Assembly: GCA_004194705.1 (NCBI GenBank)
Contig: SADC01000351.1
Span: forward strand, 41,524 to 105,523
DNA from: Ditylenchus dipsaci
Lineage: Eukaryota > Nematoda > Chromadorea > Rhabditida > Anguinidae
Direction of reading: 5' to 3'
DNA: 64,000 bases
In this document: piece after piece, positions 43,492 through 58,400 of the stretch
Position numbering within the stretch: the first letter of the stretch is position 1
Layout of the letters: the number at the start of each line of letters is the position of its first letter
Program-made: the position numbers and the translations under genes
The notes under the pieces: model-generated
The model's database searches: none
Told to the model about the DNA's origin: nothing
What the model saw: only the letters and a program-made list of their open reading frames with translations

Positions 43492-46400
43492 TCACCCACC
43501 AGCCATCAAATCTATCCTGAGCGGTGTATAAGTCTTCTTTGGAGCAGCTACTGCGACCGCTGTAGCTCCAAGGCTATCCATCATTGCCCCCAGGGCACTA
43601 AGACCACCTAGAGTGGCTGGAGGCACTAATAGGGCAGTGGGTGGAGGTTGTTGATGCAGGATGAGGGCTTTCTGGTGGTAATTCCAGTCCCCACTTTCTA
43701 TCTCCATCATGGCATCTCGCATAGAGCGCCTCCTGGACATCATGTTGGAAGGCATGTTTGCGCCAAGGTAGTCCATCCGCGATGAGGTGCTAAATGATTG
43801 ATTTAGTTCAAAATTTTTTAAAATATATTTTAGTTTTTCAGGCAACGTTCGAAGAATTCAGAAATCGATAATGACGTCCTTTTTATAATTTCGTCAAAAA
43901 TTGAAACTCAAAAATATTTGCCTAAAAATTTAATAAATATCAAAACTTCTAAGGAAATTTGGAAGTATGTATTATTCGTCAATTGAAACTGTGCCTTATT
44001 TTTTCTAAATATTTTTTTACCTTCTGTTATATGTTTTGAAAAATTAAAATGACTTATCAAGTCTAAAGGCTCAATTTTTTGAGAATATTAAAAAAAATTA
44101 TTTAAAGGGGCATGCTCGCCTAAGGCAAATTTGTCCCACCAATTCAAAAATTTCCCGAATCATTGAATTTCTGTACGGATTTTCAGCTTGATTTCTAAAC
44201 AAAATATACCTAAAATAAAATTCTAGACCGTGTTTTATCAGAAACCAAGCTGAAAAATCTGTAGAGAAGTTGAATGATTGGGGAAAATTTTTAAATTGGT
44301 AGGGAGAAATTGTAAAACAGGTGAGCATGGCCCTTTAAAAATGATTTTAAAAGATTTTAATTTCGAAAATAGATGCAATTTTCACATTTACCTTTGGTCT
44401 GTTATTTTGTATAAAAATAAAAAAACTCACCTTCTAGACATAGAAACAGGCGCAACCAAGCTTCCAGAGGACTCTCTCCTACTGACTTGAAACATCGAGG
44501 GGGTTGAAAACTTCTTGTCAGTGGTCTCATTTCTCCAAAATTCTTCTTCTAAAGGTGCATGCACTACTACTGAAGATCCGCCTGGCACAAGACAATAATT
44601 TTTGAAAATGCGCCACATTAAATACAGCGAAAAAAATTTACCAGGTTCTTCCTGCACAATCATCCAATTATTGACTGTGTTCTGTCTATACAACGAGTGT
44701 TGGGAGAATTTTCACCCGGCATAGCAGTAAAACTTAACAACAAATAGGTAAGCACAATAGTGTTGTTTTCTCAGGCAGACTACAATCACAGAAAAAAATG
44801 GCAGTGGAGATAGGCAAAACAGGCGAAAAACTAATAGTTCCAGGCAGACTACAATGTTGGTGTAGGTGTGCAACCTACCAACAACTTTTTTTTGACAAAA
44901 TATACAAAATCTAATAAATTAGCTCCCGGTCGGAGGTGTGATGAACAGCCCCAAGAGCAATTTCTGGCGGGTTTTGTAAATAAATGCTTAGATACATAGA
45001 ATCAATCATTTAAACCACCAGAAAATACTTCTGTCAAAATAGGCATGAGACAACAGGGTTCTTTAAATACTGCAAAATATGTCCGGACAATAAAAATTAT
45101 GCACAGCTTTTGCTTGTTCCTTCAGAGAATATGTGTAAAAAGGCAGAAGAAGAAAGGAAAACAACTTGACTGGATATATCTCCACTTAGCTGCCAATTAA
45201 ACTCGGCAACTGGCTGTTTTTATGCGCCAATTTTGCGTTATTGCATTCTTCCCTTAGGTCTGAGCCAGCTAGTCAGAGGTGTTAGTATTGCCGGGTAAAA
45301 CCACACGTCAATATTTCAGCTGCTCCTCCTTTTCTCCTTGGCCTTAATTACCAGCTTGGAGAAGAACACAAGTAGAAAAGGAGCAATAAAGCAGGTGTTT
45401 GTCCACTTTTTGTTTGGACTGGGCCAAAAGGCAATAATTTTGGTTTGATGAAATGGAGGGAAAATTGCAAATAGTCTTTGGTGTTAGATTTGAAGACTGG
45501 GAGAAAAAAAGCTGTCAGTCACTTTAATCTAAATATCTGGATAACTTTTTGCAGAATATCACGTTGTTTGATAAATTTGGCCTCCACCATGAAAAGTCAT
45601 CAACTTTCTGATAGGTTATTAAATATATATTTGGTTATAAAAGCACTGCGAAAATTGTCTTGGATTTCAAAAGTATTTTATTCCATAGTAGGGTCGAAAG
45701 ATCAAATGCACATCCGGTATGCATATTCTTCTCTGGTGGGCTCCCAAAATTCAAAATGGAAATCGGTGCCAGGGTCTGTTTGTTTTAATCGGTATTAATA
45801 TTTTGTTTAGAAAATTTACAGCAGAACTGTTTGATGGGTCTCAGATTCATAATTTTAAAATCTATGATGAACTTCACATGATACAATTGGGTGCGCATTT
45901 AAAAAACTCCTCACGAAAAATTGCCCAAGCAAATTCGTTTTTCTGGGAGTTGATAAGTTCGTGGTGGGTTACTTAATTATAAAAAAATGTGTCGCGTTTG
46001 GCAGATGCACATAATCACTGCAATCTATTACACTAATCCCTGTTGGATTGTACAAGCACTTAAAACCAAATGATTAGTCCAAAATGGCATTTCAAAGCCA
46101 AATGAAAAATATTGGTGCACTTCGCCCCATTTGGGATGACTTGCTGGCTTGCCCTTTGCCTGCTGGTCTGGTTTCGCCCGTGTTTGGTTGGCTGGAAAAC
46201 ATGATGAGGTTGATGCCAAGAGAAAGAGGTGGAAACAAAAGCCTTCTGCATGACTAATGACCATCTGAGTGCTCTGCTACTGCAGCAATATCGACCTACC
46301 TTGACTCTTCTTTCGTGTGCTTTTTCTCTCCTCAGCTGACTTGATAAAACAAACATTAGTTTGTCGTTTTGACAGTGTCGCAGTGTTGTTGAGACAAAGC

Positions 46401-49400
46401 TTTTGTCAGGTCGGCAAGTGTGAAGCATAATTTATAAGACGTTTTTTAAAATACTAACAATGCCACAAATTTGTCTCCTGAATGTCAAAGTAATATAAAC
46501 ATTCCAAAGTATGAGTCGAAATTTATGGAAGAAAAAATAATTGCATTATGTGTGCATATATGCATAGCAAAATTTGAAAAGTTTGCAAAAAACCTCGCTG
46601 AAGTGGACATTTTGCATAGGCGGATAATTTCAAGCAATAAAAAGCATGATTACCTGAACAAATTTTAATTTTTTCGGTTTTTAAGTTAACATTTTTTGAT
46701 TAACAGGTAGCTCTGCTATTCTAGCTTGAAATAAGCTATCAACTGATCCATTGTAATAAAATTTATTTTGATGACAACTGCTGCTAAAAAGGTTCATCGT
46801 CAACTAATTATAGCGAATCTCGGCCCTATACAACAAATAGGGATTTCTTCTTGGACCCACTTGCTGTCATTTTATTGAGATTTGTTCAGTTCAGGCAAAT
46901 ATGGGCCAGCGTGGGTCAGGACGTAATTGAATATAAGGATGGGATAAGTTTAAGTGATTTAAATGTGATTTAAGTGAAGTCCGTCACAGCGTACGCTGGC
47001 CAAACAATTTTGTGTGGACTTTGTGTAAAAGCTTCTTGAGTAAAAACTGGGTTGCAGAAAATAAAAAATGCGTGTAAATAATTGTTTCGCTTCAGCTTGC
47101 TGAATCTGTAACTTTTTTTTTTCAAATAAAATTATCCATTCGTGAAAATTGCATTATGGGTCAAAAAATTAAAGGCAGAGAAAATTTTCAGAAAAAGCTG
47201 CCCTCTCCTCCTATCAATTGCAGTTCACCCTCTTTATACCATGACTGTGCAATAAGCCTGATGTTTCTTGCCGTAGACATGCAGATAAGATCAAAATTAA
47301 AAGCTTTCAAATAATGCAGAGGTAACTTTGGCCGAGCACGCCCTCTTTTAAAACACCTAGTAAAATGCTAATAGATAACTTGACGTAAAAAATTTACACT
47401 GGGAAAATCTATGATTATGACATCGGATTTGTGCTCAGCATAGTCGATTTGCAAGGGAAACTGCTTTAACATGAAAAATTCGCTTTAAAATTCAGACCGA
47501 GAATAAAAATAAAGATATCTGAAAATAGTTAAAAGAGTTCTATAAATATTGAATAAGTAAGCACTATTAAATTTTTTGTGCTAAAGTGCATTATAAGCAG
47601 TTTAACCAAAATGATGTTTTTTGATGTTTAAAGCTTTTTAACGTGTAGAAAACACGTTTTTAGGTAAGGGAAACCATTTCCAAAAATATATTGACTAAAA
47701 ATCGAACTTTTCATTGGGGACACAAGGTAAACCAACCTAAATGGGTTCCAGATGCGCGCACTCACTTACCTTAGACATGATTGCGAGCAAGACTAATGAT
47801 CCAAAATGCATACGGAGGCTTTTAGTCCAGCGCCAGTGACCAAAACAGTTTGACAACCGAGTAGAGTACCTTTCAGGATGGTTTACCTCGGTCCCAAAGG
47901 CAATCGCTCAGAATTTCACCCTGAACCATTCTCAACTATCTTAAACCGCCCTAAACCATCCCAAACTGCTCCAGACCAGTATCTAAGTACCCTAAATCAG
48001 TGCTTAGGGCGGTTTAAGATAGTTGAGAATGGTTCAGGGTGAAATTCTGAGCGATTCAGCCGATCGGACTGGAATTCTGATCCGCCCAATCGAATTTTCG
48101 CAAAAAGTTTACTCCCCCTTTAGTAACCCCCAAAAAAACCAATTTTTAGGGGCTTCTGCCATTCCGGAGCGAATTCTGACCAATCCAAGTTACTTTTTGA
48201 CTGAAAAATTTTAATTCCGCGAAATTGACTAAAACGATGAGAGAGAAAAATTGGGGGCATTTTTCGAAAATTTGGGGCATTTTTCGAAAAATTTGGGGGC
48301 ACAAAAAAGTAATTTGGGGCAGAAAAAAGTAATTTGGGGGCAAAAAGAGTAATTAGGGGGATTTCAAATTGGGGGCAGAAAAAAAGTAATTTGAGGGCAG
48401 AAAAAAAGTAATTTGGGGGCAGAAAAAAGTACCGTCCGTTGATAAGCCAACTTCAAACAATGATTGCGCGCCTTTTATAGACTTATTTCAAAAAAACTAC
48501 TCAGAGTTTGGGCTACAAGGTAGAAGTAAAAAGAAAACATTTATTTTTCCGTCATGGCCAAGTTTTCTCGAGAGGTGGCCCATTGTTACAGATTGTGTGT
48601 TTCTAGCATTTTAACAAAAAAAAAATCTAAAACGCGGAATCAAAATGGCCCACCTTCATTATACTCATCAAACACACTGTAGTATTTGGAACTTCTTGGC
48701 TTAGGATAATACCGGAAATTCTCGATGCGAATACTAGGACCCTCAACCACCATCCAGGCTTCTGATGAACCAAGCGCAAAACGATTACTTCAACCACAAT
48801 AAATCCTCTTTTAATTGGTTGTGATGGGTTTTAGCTTGAAAGAGAAAAATAAATATTTAGCAATAGTTCAAAGAAAAACTGACAGAGTCAATCAATGAAA
48901 TCAGATATGACAACACCTCAATAATCTTGATAGTTGAGCTTGTGTGTGTCACAACTAGCTTTTCCTAGTCTATAATTAAGTGGAGAATAGTCAGGGTAGG
49001 TAAAGTAGGTATTCAATGTGGAAATTTCAACATATGCAGTCAAAAAAAAATTATATCAAAACAGGCGTCTGAATTGTCCAATGGCAAAAAAATAACATTT
49101 TTTGTATTAAAATCGGCCTAGAAATAAGCTTGGTTTAGAGTCTTTTTTACTTCATTTTTTTGAATTTGTTTACGATCTGGTGCGAAAAAAATACTTCATC
49201 GTGAAAAATAACAATTTGTTTTGAACCAGATACAGAGTGTAACCCATTAGTTGTCAGCTCTTATTGCCAAAGTTTGCAAGTAATCGACACGGTAACGCGA
49301 ATAGACCAAATATTATTTCTCGCTAGGGAGGCTGTGAGGCTACGAGGATAATTTTTCCGGACCCTAGATAAGTAATTTTTCGCCAAAAGTTGAACTTGCT

Positions 49401-52400
49401 AATTATTATTTGGCGCTACCGGAATATGCATGTCAATTTTTTTTGTTTACAGCTACTTCTAATATCCAGGCCGGTAACTAGCGATTTATCGTTAAAAATA
49501 GTTATTTGTATCTTAAATTTTGCCTTCAACTTAAAATCAAAAAATTCGTAAAAAAGTAGATACCGATTACCAAACGCTGTGGTGTCACACAAAAAAGCAG
49601 TCAAAAACTTTAAAAAAATTCAGCTGTAAACTTTCTAATTATGGATTGCATTACATAATTGCTAGTTTTCTAGTTGGCACTAAGAGAGAAGATCAGAAAA
49701 GAAAAATAATTCTTACATTGCAATACAATTGGTAGACCCTTTTAATACTTGTAACATAAATGAAAATTTGAAAAATAAGAATAAAAAACTAGTCGACTGC
49801 ATTGCCTACTACAGTTAAACTCGTTATTAACGAAACTCTAATAACGAATTTCCGTGGTCGGAAGTTCGTTCCCTCCTTGTGTCCGTCACTTTTTTAGCTT
49901 CATTTTTGAAACTTTGAACTTTGAAACTGAAACTTTTTCTAGCTATGTTTTGACAGTCTTCTTCAAATATCGCAGAATTCCGATTTTGCCGGTCGTTTTC
50001 GAAAATTCAAAATTTTTTCCTTTAAGAAAGCAAAAACTCGATATAACGAAACTCGTTTAACGAAAATCTTGTTTTTCTTTTTCATCGAGTTTTTGCTTTT
50101 TAGAGAAAAAAATTTTGGTTTTACAAAGAAATAAACGCAAAATCGGAGTCCTTGCAATATTCGGCACCAGACTGTCAAAACAGAACAAGCAAAAGCTTAA
50201 AAAATGATTGTAAAAAATGTAAGCCAGTAACTTCGCCGGTCCCATGAAATTTGTTATAACGAGTTTTAACTGTAGCTTCCAAATAAAAAAAATACTGCAA
50301 AAACAGAAAAATAATTAAAAAGGAGTTTCAAACAAATTATATACATGCGTTTCAGGTCTTTCACAATTTAAGACCGTTTGCATCATCAAAGTTAAGCTTT
50401 CAGCTTCTTTGGCTAGATTTGACACAGACACATTGCTTCTAACTGAAGAGCAAAGAAATTGAATTTTCGTCGCATGATAATTGAATCAAAATTTTTATGG
50501 TGATTTGAATTATGGAAAAGATGATATTTCCGATAATATTTTTTAAGCTTGGTACTAGGCTAGTCGCACATAATTTTTGCTTCTCACAATTTTCAGGATA
50601 TGTTTTATATGACTTTTTCCAGACAAGGTGGCGAAATTTTGAATTAAACTGTCGCCCACTCTTCAATTAACCAAAAATTTCGCTGTGCTCAGTTTTTTCT
50701 GGTGAAAACTACTTACTTGAAACTGTGATTGTCCGATTAGCGCAAAGAGTATTTTTTCTCTAACCATTTTTATAATTTTTTAGATGATTCCTGCCCATAA
50801 ATTTGGTGTGACACCCACCTCCAAACACTTCGTTGCCATTTTTGACTGTGTAGGACTTGCAGTGTACTTGTTTAGATCCCACCTGAAGGGGCTATATTCT
50901 GATGGTTGTAAGTGAATTTGAATAACAAGGCGCAGAAATTCACCTTTGAATTCACTGAACTTGCTGTCGGCTGTTCGCTTCTGGTCATGAACACCTGCAA
51001 AATCACGATTAAATTCATTACTACTCACGTCTGATTTACTCTCTTTTTACATCTATCTACTCTATTGAAATTCAAAAAAAAAAATAACTGAAAAAAATTA
51101 CGAAAAAAATTTATCTAAAATTTCGACAGTACTTGTTTTTATCACCCCCATTATAGTTTTGATATTTTGTATTATTCACTATTTTTATTGTATTTTTTTT
51201 TGCGTAATATGTGTTATGGCACTCTAGTGCGAGAGAATGATGAAAATAGAGAGAATGTAGAATTTTTGCAGAATATGCTTTTAAAGTAATGTAAAGTTAA
51301 GGAAGTTCAGAACAAAGGAAGTTGGGAAAGCTTAAGTGCTTCATTATCAATGCGTTAGAAAGTCAAATCAAATAATTTCAAGATTTAAGATTACCACACA
51401 ATCAATAAGCAAACCAACCGTTCGAATCCATACTGCTCTTGAAACATTCTGCAAACCATCATTTAGTTCAGATATAGTCATTTCCGATTTCGTTTGATAG
51501 GCAATTTCTGTAATACGGGGCCACTCCACAAAAACTTTTGTTACCTCTTTTTTTTTTAAAATTTTTAGATTCGATCTCATTTGTGAGAGGAGACAAATTC
51601 TGAGTGAGTTTACGGTACGATTCCATTGTACCCTCCCTGAAGTTGAAGTTGGCGTTCTGTGAAAAGTGAAATTTCTTTGAATTATATCCTTTCAAATGAG
51701 ACCGAAACTGAAAAAAAAGAGAGAATAACGAGTGGTCCACTTTTACAGTAACCGCATTTAAACTTGCTCAACTGGCAGTCATAATTTTCTATCAGATTTC
51801 AATTCTGTTAGTTAGTCAGATAAGTCTCGCAAAAAGTGGCAAAGATTTCGATTTTAACAGTTCTTTTTTATAGAAATAAACCACGGTTGTGCCAAGAAGA
51901 CCGGTCATAAAGTAAAAGAAAATGAGGTGATATTTTGCGACCAAACTGTGGTTGCTTTTACAAAGAATGGGTAAACTCAAAAAGTTTTGCGATATTTCTC
52001 AATAGACTGACATATCGATATGGCTGAAGTCTTTTAAAGGTGATCTAAAGGAGGTTCGGTCTCAATATATAATTTTAAAAAGAGCGTTGTCGATCGTGCC
52101 ATAAATTCTATGATAATCTCAACTTTTATTAAAAATAATGTTTTGGGCATTGTGCTTTTGACTTATTTTTTAGTCTTCTCTCAGGTGAGTTACCATCTAT
52201 TTGGTAGCCTACCTTAGTTGTTTTTAATTTGGTACTTGTCGAGTAACCAAAAGATAGGTCAAACTCAATGGCAACAATGTTATTACTAGGGTGTGGAATT
52301 CTCCGGAATTTCGGAGAATTCTCCGGAGAATTCCCGGAATTTCCAGTTTTCCTCATGAAATTAGAATTTACTCGAGAGAATTCTTCGAGAATTCTCCGGA

Positions 52401-55400
52401 GAATTCTCCGATTTTTACATTTTCGGAAAATTCCACAACTCTAGTTATTACGAAATTTAGAAGGCCACTTAATAACAGATTTTACGATATGTAAATATAA
52501 ATTTACCGTATTCTAAAAGACTCGTGAGCCATTTTGAACTTGCTTTTAGGCTGCTCGAAAGCAGATTTGCTACCAGTTGCACCAGGAGATTGGCTCCTAA
52601 AAAAAACAATCTGATCTCTACACTAGTTATTATATGGATTAGTATGTTAATAGAATTCACCGGGCCTTGTGAAGTTTTCGGCAATTTAAAATTTCGTCAG
52701 CTAGAAGCTCAAAAAAATTTAGCTTCTAGAAAGCACGATGTGAGCCCTGATTTTGACAATCTTGTTGATAAGCAAACAAAAACAGCTCTTAACATTTAAG
52801 GCAAAAATTTGATCAAAGCAAAATCTTCGGACGGTTTCTCAACAAAATGATCAATGTAATGGGTTGTTGGAGTTGCCTTGACTTGTTTTTGTCTAAGCAA
52901 AGATGAAAGAACATCAGTCTGATCGAAAAAAAATTACAAAAAATTACCCAATGTGTTTCCAAATCAAAATTATGACAACGAAATTTGACATATTACCCAT
53001 CAAACAATTACATCCTAGTCATTCTGACAAAAATTCAACTATGGAACCCGTTTGTTTCAATTTGATGTAAATTGAAAACAAAAAAATTTTGTGTCCATAC
53101 CAGCAAAAATCTCATCACAGTTCCATTGCCGTGTCCGCCAGCAATTCCCTAGCTAATTCAAAAATAATTCTTATATTTAACTTGAGTACGGGGTTTCAAC
53201 TTGATTTCTAACAAAACATGTCTAAAATCGGATTCTAGGTCTTCTATTGTTAGAGACGCATTTCAACGATTATGCGAAAAATTTTTGAATTGGAGAATGA
53301 AGGGGGACGATCTAGAAGGCGTCGTCATGCCCCTTTGACGAAATGCTTTCTTGACAACCCAATAATTTAGACTCCATGATTTCTCAGATTCGCTAATAGC
53401 ATCAACATTTTAGCCAACTGTTTTTGATAGTTCAAAACGCAATGTAATGATAAAAATGCACATTTTGGATTATAATGTTGTTTGCGAATTATTTGATATG
53501 TCTTCGCTAGTCATGAAAGCAAGAAAATATTTTAAAGGTCGTGAATAGGTTCAATATAATGTTGTTAAAAAAACATTACTATGCCAAGCCATATAACTTT
53601 TCAGCATAATTTTCTTAAAGTAAGTAATAATTATGAATTTCACCTACCTCGGTGCCCAAAATCACAGCCGAGTTTTTTTTACTACTAGGAGCAGAGTTCC
53701 TTGGTGACACATGTGCATGCATGCCACCAAAGAAGGCACTAGAGCCAGCCATTAGTGAGGGGTGAATATGCCGGTGGGAGTGAAGCTGGTAGCGATTTCA
53801 CTAGATGTAATCAATGGGGATGCTACAGGTGGTGGAATGAGGCTAAGAGTGGTGTCATCGATGGTCAATGACCGTTTTTTGAATGACTCGCCCTTGTATT
53901 TCCACTGGCAGTTCTACAAAGTGATTAATATGAAATCATATACAGCGTCGGCCTGTTAGAAGATGAAAATTTGTTTGACACTAAAAACAGCCAAAAATAA
54001 TAAAAGTTGAGTTTTTAATGGTCGTTAATGGTCGAATCCGCTAACAGAATATATTATTAAAGCTGCCCCAGAAATGCGCGAAATTCCGCCTTGGTCTATC
54101 ATATTAAGTTTTATCGCATTTTTAACACTCCGACGGTCGAGGAGCCATTTATATTCGTTGGACTCAGAATTTCATGCTGAATATGATGGTGCAAAGCTTT
54201 TTAAAAAAAAAGGTGGTATTGTGGGTAGCTGTCCCTGAGAATCAGTCAACTCAAGATGTTCGCTTCTGCACTTTAAAGAGCAGATCTAATCAAATTTAAT
54301 TATTAACTTTGGTAATTTTAAATGTCAAAGAAAACGCAGATCACGGGCTTTCTAATAAGATAATATGGAGGTATTTATGATAATATAATGTAAAGTTTTA
54401 GTTCAAAGAAACTATTGTGTCGCTTTTCGAAAACGTTGTGATACTTAAATATGCAATAAAAAGTGTGAAAGGCTATTTTTTCAGCTATCAACGTATATCA
54501 TTCGACAGAGCAGAAAGAACTGCACCAGAAAGTGCTTTGAAATAGAGAAAAAGCAGCTTCTAGAGTGTTAGCAAGACTTTAAAGAAAAAGTTCAAAAACA
54601 AAGTATTGACCTAAAACTTATATTTTGCTCAAGAAGCCTGCATTTTTAACAGCGAATAATTGTTCAGCGTGGTCGATTTGCTTGCAAAACTGCCCTCAAA
54701 CCTTACAAGTTGCTGTCAATTTCAAATTCCGCTCAAGACAACAATTATTCAAATCATGAATTTTTCGAAATTCAAATGTTTATTGTCTTGAGCGGAATTT
54801 GAATTTGACGGTAAATCAGCAAGTCTAAAGGATTTTTATATACAAATCAACCATGTTAGATACGAATCTGGTGTCAAAAATCAAGGTTTCATTGACAAAA
54901 ATAAAAATTTTACGTCAAAACCTCCTTTTAACTTCCTTTTTGAGAGTCTTGTAAAACGCTCCAAAGCCGTTTTATTTCACTTCAAAGCACGTTCTGGTGC
55001 AGTTTCTCTTTTCTGTCGATTGGTTATACATGGGAAACTAAAAAATGGTCCTATAAAACTTTTTTAGCCATATTTTAGTATCAACAACTTTTTCGGAAAA
55101 TGACAGATTATTTCTGTGCTCTAAAATTTCAACATATAATTTTCATAAATACCTTGACAAATCTCACCTAGCCGGGCAGCTACCCACAAATACCACCTTT
55201 TTTAAAAACTTTGCACCATCGTATTCAGCATGAAGTTTCTGAGTCAAACGAATATAAATTGCTCCTCGACCGTCCTAGTGTTAAATTGTTTGCCGACTTT
55301 TATTGGCTTTGGCTGACTGGAGTTTTTGTTAAGAGAGAAACATGTTTGAGTTGGCGTGAGCAGCTTTTTTTAATCACATTAAAATCCTTTTTTTTCGTTT

Positions 55401-58400
55401 CAAAATGGCCATAAACACTACATAAAATGCAATTTTTCCTTCAAGTTCTCTTATTTTGCGAAAAAAAAATTTTAATTTTTGAGATGGTAGCCCTAGGATA
55501 GTACCATTTCCTAGGAGAGGCGAAAATTGCGCCAGCTTTTTCTTTTAGTCAAAGAGGCAAGAATTTAAATCATTCATTGAAAAGTGATGACACTATCAGG
55601 TAGCCCCACGATTCTAGTTTCTTATAAGGTATCTTTTGTGAAAACATGCTCTCGAAATATGGCACAAAAAAACTAAGAGTATGAAACAAATCAGAAAAAT
55701 AATCCCTTTTTTCTGATTTGTTTCATACTTTTAGTTTTCGGCCATATTTTGCAATCATGTTCTAACAATAATACCTTATAAGAAACTAAATCTTAGGGCT
55801 ACCTGATAGTGTCATCACTTTTCAAATAATTATTTGAAAATTTGTCTTATTGACTAAAATAAAAAAGTTGGCTCGCAATTTTCCGGCGCGCAATTTTCGC
55901 CGCTCCATTTCCTATGGTTTCATGAGGCTAAGAAAGGAGTGTTGTCATATCCAATTTCACCGCTTAGTTAAAATTCCGATCGGTGCATCCAATTGTCAGT
56001 GTATCCAACCGTTAGAATAACGGATCATGCATTTACGATTGTACAACGGATAATATTTTTTTTCTCACCGCAAATACACTGCGAATGCACCGCAAATTAT
56101 TTTTTCTCACCGCAATTTGATCTTCCCGCAAAATACTTTTTCTCACCGCAAAATACTTTTTTCCCCCCGCAAACCTAATTTCTGTCTAAGACCAACCAAA
56201 TTTTGCATAATTTTGCAAGAATTCAAATTTTTCAGTCAGGCAACAACTTGGATCCCTCAGAATCCCACCCCAGAATGGCCAGAAGCCCCTGAAAGTTGGT
56301 TTTTTTGGGGTTACTAAAGGGGGTAAACTTTTTGCGAAAAATTCGATTGAGCGGATCAGATTTCGGGTCCGATCGGCTCAATCGCCCACAACTCCACCCT
56401 GAACCACTCGAAACCACCATGAACCTATAATTTTGAGCGATTAAGCCATCGGACCCGCAATCTGATCGCTCAATCGAATTTTCGCAAAAAGTTTACCCCC
56501 TTTAGTAAACCCGAAAAAACCAACTTTCAGGGCTTCTGGCCATTCTGGGTGGGATCTGAGGGATCCGAGTTGTTTCCTGACTGAAAAATTCAAATTCTTG
56601 CAAAATTATGCAAAATTTGGTTGGTCTTAGACAGAATTAGGTTTGCGGGGGGAAAAAGTATTTTTGCGGTGAGAGAAAAAAGTATTTTGCGGTGTGAGAA
56701 AAAAGTATTTTGCGGGAAGATCAAATTGCGGTGAGAAAAAAATTTTTGCGGTGATTTTCAAGTGTTTTGCGGTGAGAAAAAATACCATCCTTGTACAACA
56801 CAACCCACGCAGCCTTGCGCATAGGTTTTTTTCATAGAAGCTATTGAAAATTGACAGATGGTTTCGAGATCATATCTTTATTATAAGAGCAAAATATTTT
56901 GGTTATTTTCAAAACTTAAATTTTGTTTTTATGAATTTTTTGAAATTAAATTTATTGAACAAGTTTGTTCCGGTTAAATCAATCGAATTTTCATACTGGA
57001 ACCATCTTTCGATTTCAAATGGCTTCAAATGGCTCAAGACTTCACTGTAATGCTATGAACCAACGCAACGAAAAACTGCAGCCTACCTGATTACCTGCTG
57101 CTCATCTGCTGCTTTCTGAGTACAGTCTCCACCGCAGTATCGACTGATAAATTAGTGGGGGTGTGAGTGGGGTGCCAGAACTGAACATCTTTTTCCGTTG
57201 ACTAAAACCCAATTTGTTTTGCTAAGCTTGTTTTTATATGTCATACCTTCCACTGATCACTCGTTTAGATCTAGAGGGGCAGGCATTCTAATTTCTTCTC
57301 GGCTCTCTCTTCTATGATGATGGCTGGCAGTTGCAGCTGGAGAGGCGGGTCACTGGGAGCAGCGTACTTGAGATGCAGTTTCTTCTGCACTTGTTTTTCC
57401 TTGTCTTTCATTGTACTAGGTGAGGTCTGCCCAAAGTGAGATTGATAAACAAGGAAAATAATCACTAAGTCCAAGAGTTTCTCACAATACACAGAGATAA
57501 ATTGTATTTCAATAAGAGTAACTGAGCAGTGAGGCACAGCTCAATATTAAACAAGCAACAATAAAAAATACTAAATGTTCATTAACCGCTCTTAAATTGA
57601 CACAAATTTGCATTCCGCCAGAGCAAGCAAAGGATTCTACTTAAAAACACATGCTGCATTAATCCTGTTGTAAAAAAAAGCACTGCATCGACCCTAAAGT
57701 GACTATGCCTTAGAGTAGAACGCAGAGCTAATTTTTCTGTCAGTTCGACAAAAATGTTGAAATTTCGAAAAGTAAATCGAATATGCTCTACAAGAAAGCG
57801 TCCTAAAAATCTTAAATCGAAATCGTACACTCCAATACAGTCTACTCTCGATAAACTGGCACCCCTGGGACCAGCTGGGGTGCCAGTTTATCGGGGGGGT
57901 GCCAATTTAGTGGGATGTTACTTTGCCTAATTTCTCTGTCGGCCAGCCAAGTAGGGCTTTTTCAAAGTGCCAGTTTATCGAGAGGTGCCAGTTTATTGAG
58001 TGCCAGTTTTAACGAGAGTAGACTGTATGCTCTTTTTTTTAAGAGAAAAAAATTTAGCGCAATAGTTTGCACCTATAAATGTCGTAATCCCAATATCTAA
58101 TTTCACTGGTCCCAAAATTACACGCATACAAAATCAAGTACTTAAAGATATGACTGAATTTTGCCCCCGTATAAGATTGAGATGGTCGATTAGCTAAATA
58201 TTCCATGTACAGCCACTACTATACAGCATCCATTAAATAATATGGTTGCCTTGACTTCCACTTTAGCCAGCGGAGTAAGCAGACGATTCTGGATTAATGA
58301 CAACAGCAAAATAGCAGCATTATCTTGCCAAGGAGATTAGTCAACACGAAAAAAATTTGAGAAATGGTTTTGGCTTAGAAAAAGAAAGACTTTTATTTAT

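Noticed and set aside
45478..45798. 106-codon plus-strand open frame
   Set aside because: No splice partner, no recognisable domain, and of a length expected by chance in AT-rich DNA; lies in an intron of the opposite-strand gene.
46060..46428. 122-codon minus-strand open frame
   Set aside because: Only the 36-nt exon 46335-46300 inside it is supported by splice sites and phase, and that exon is read in another frame.
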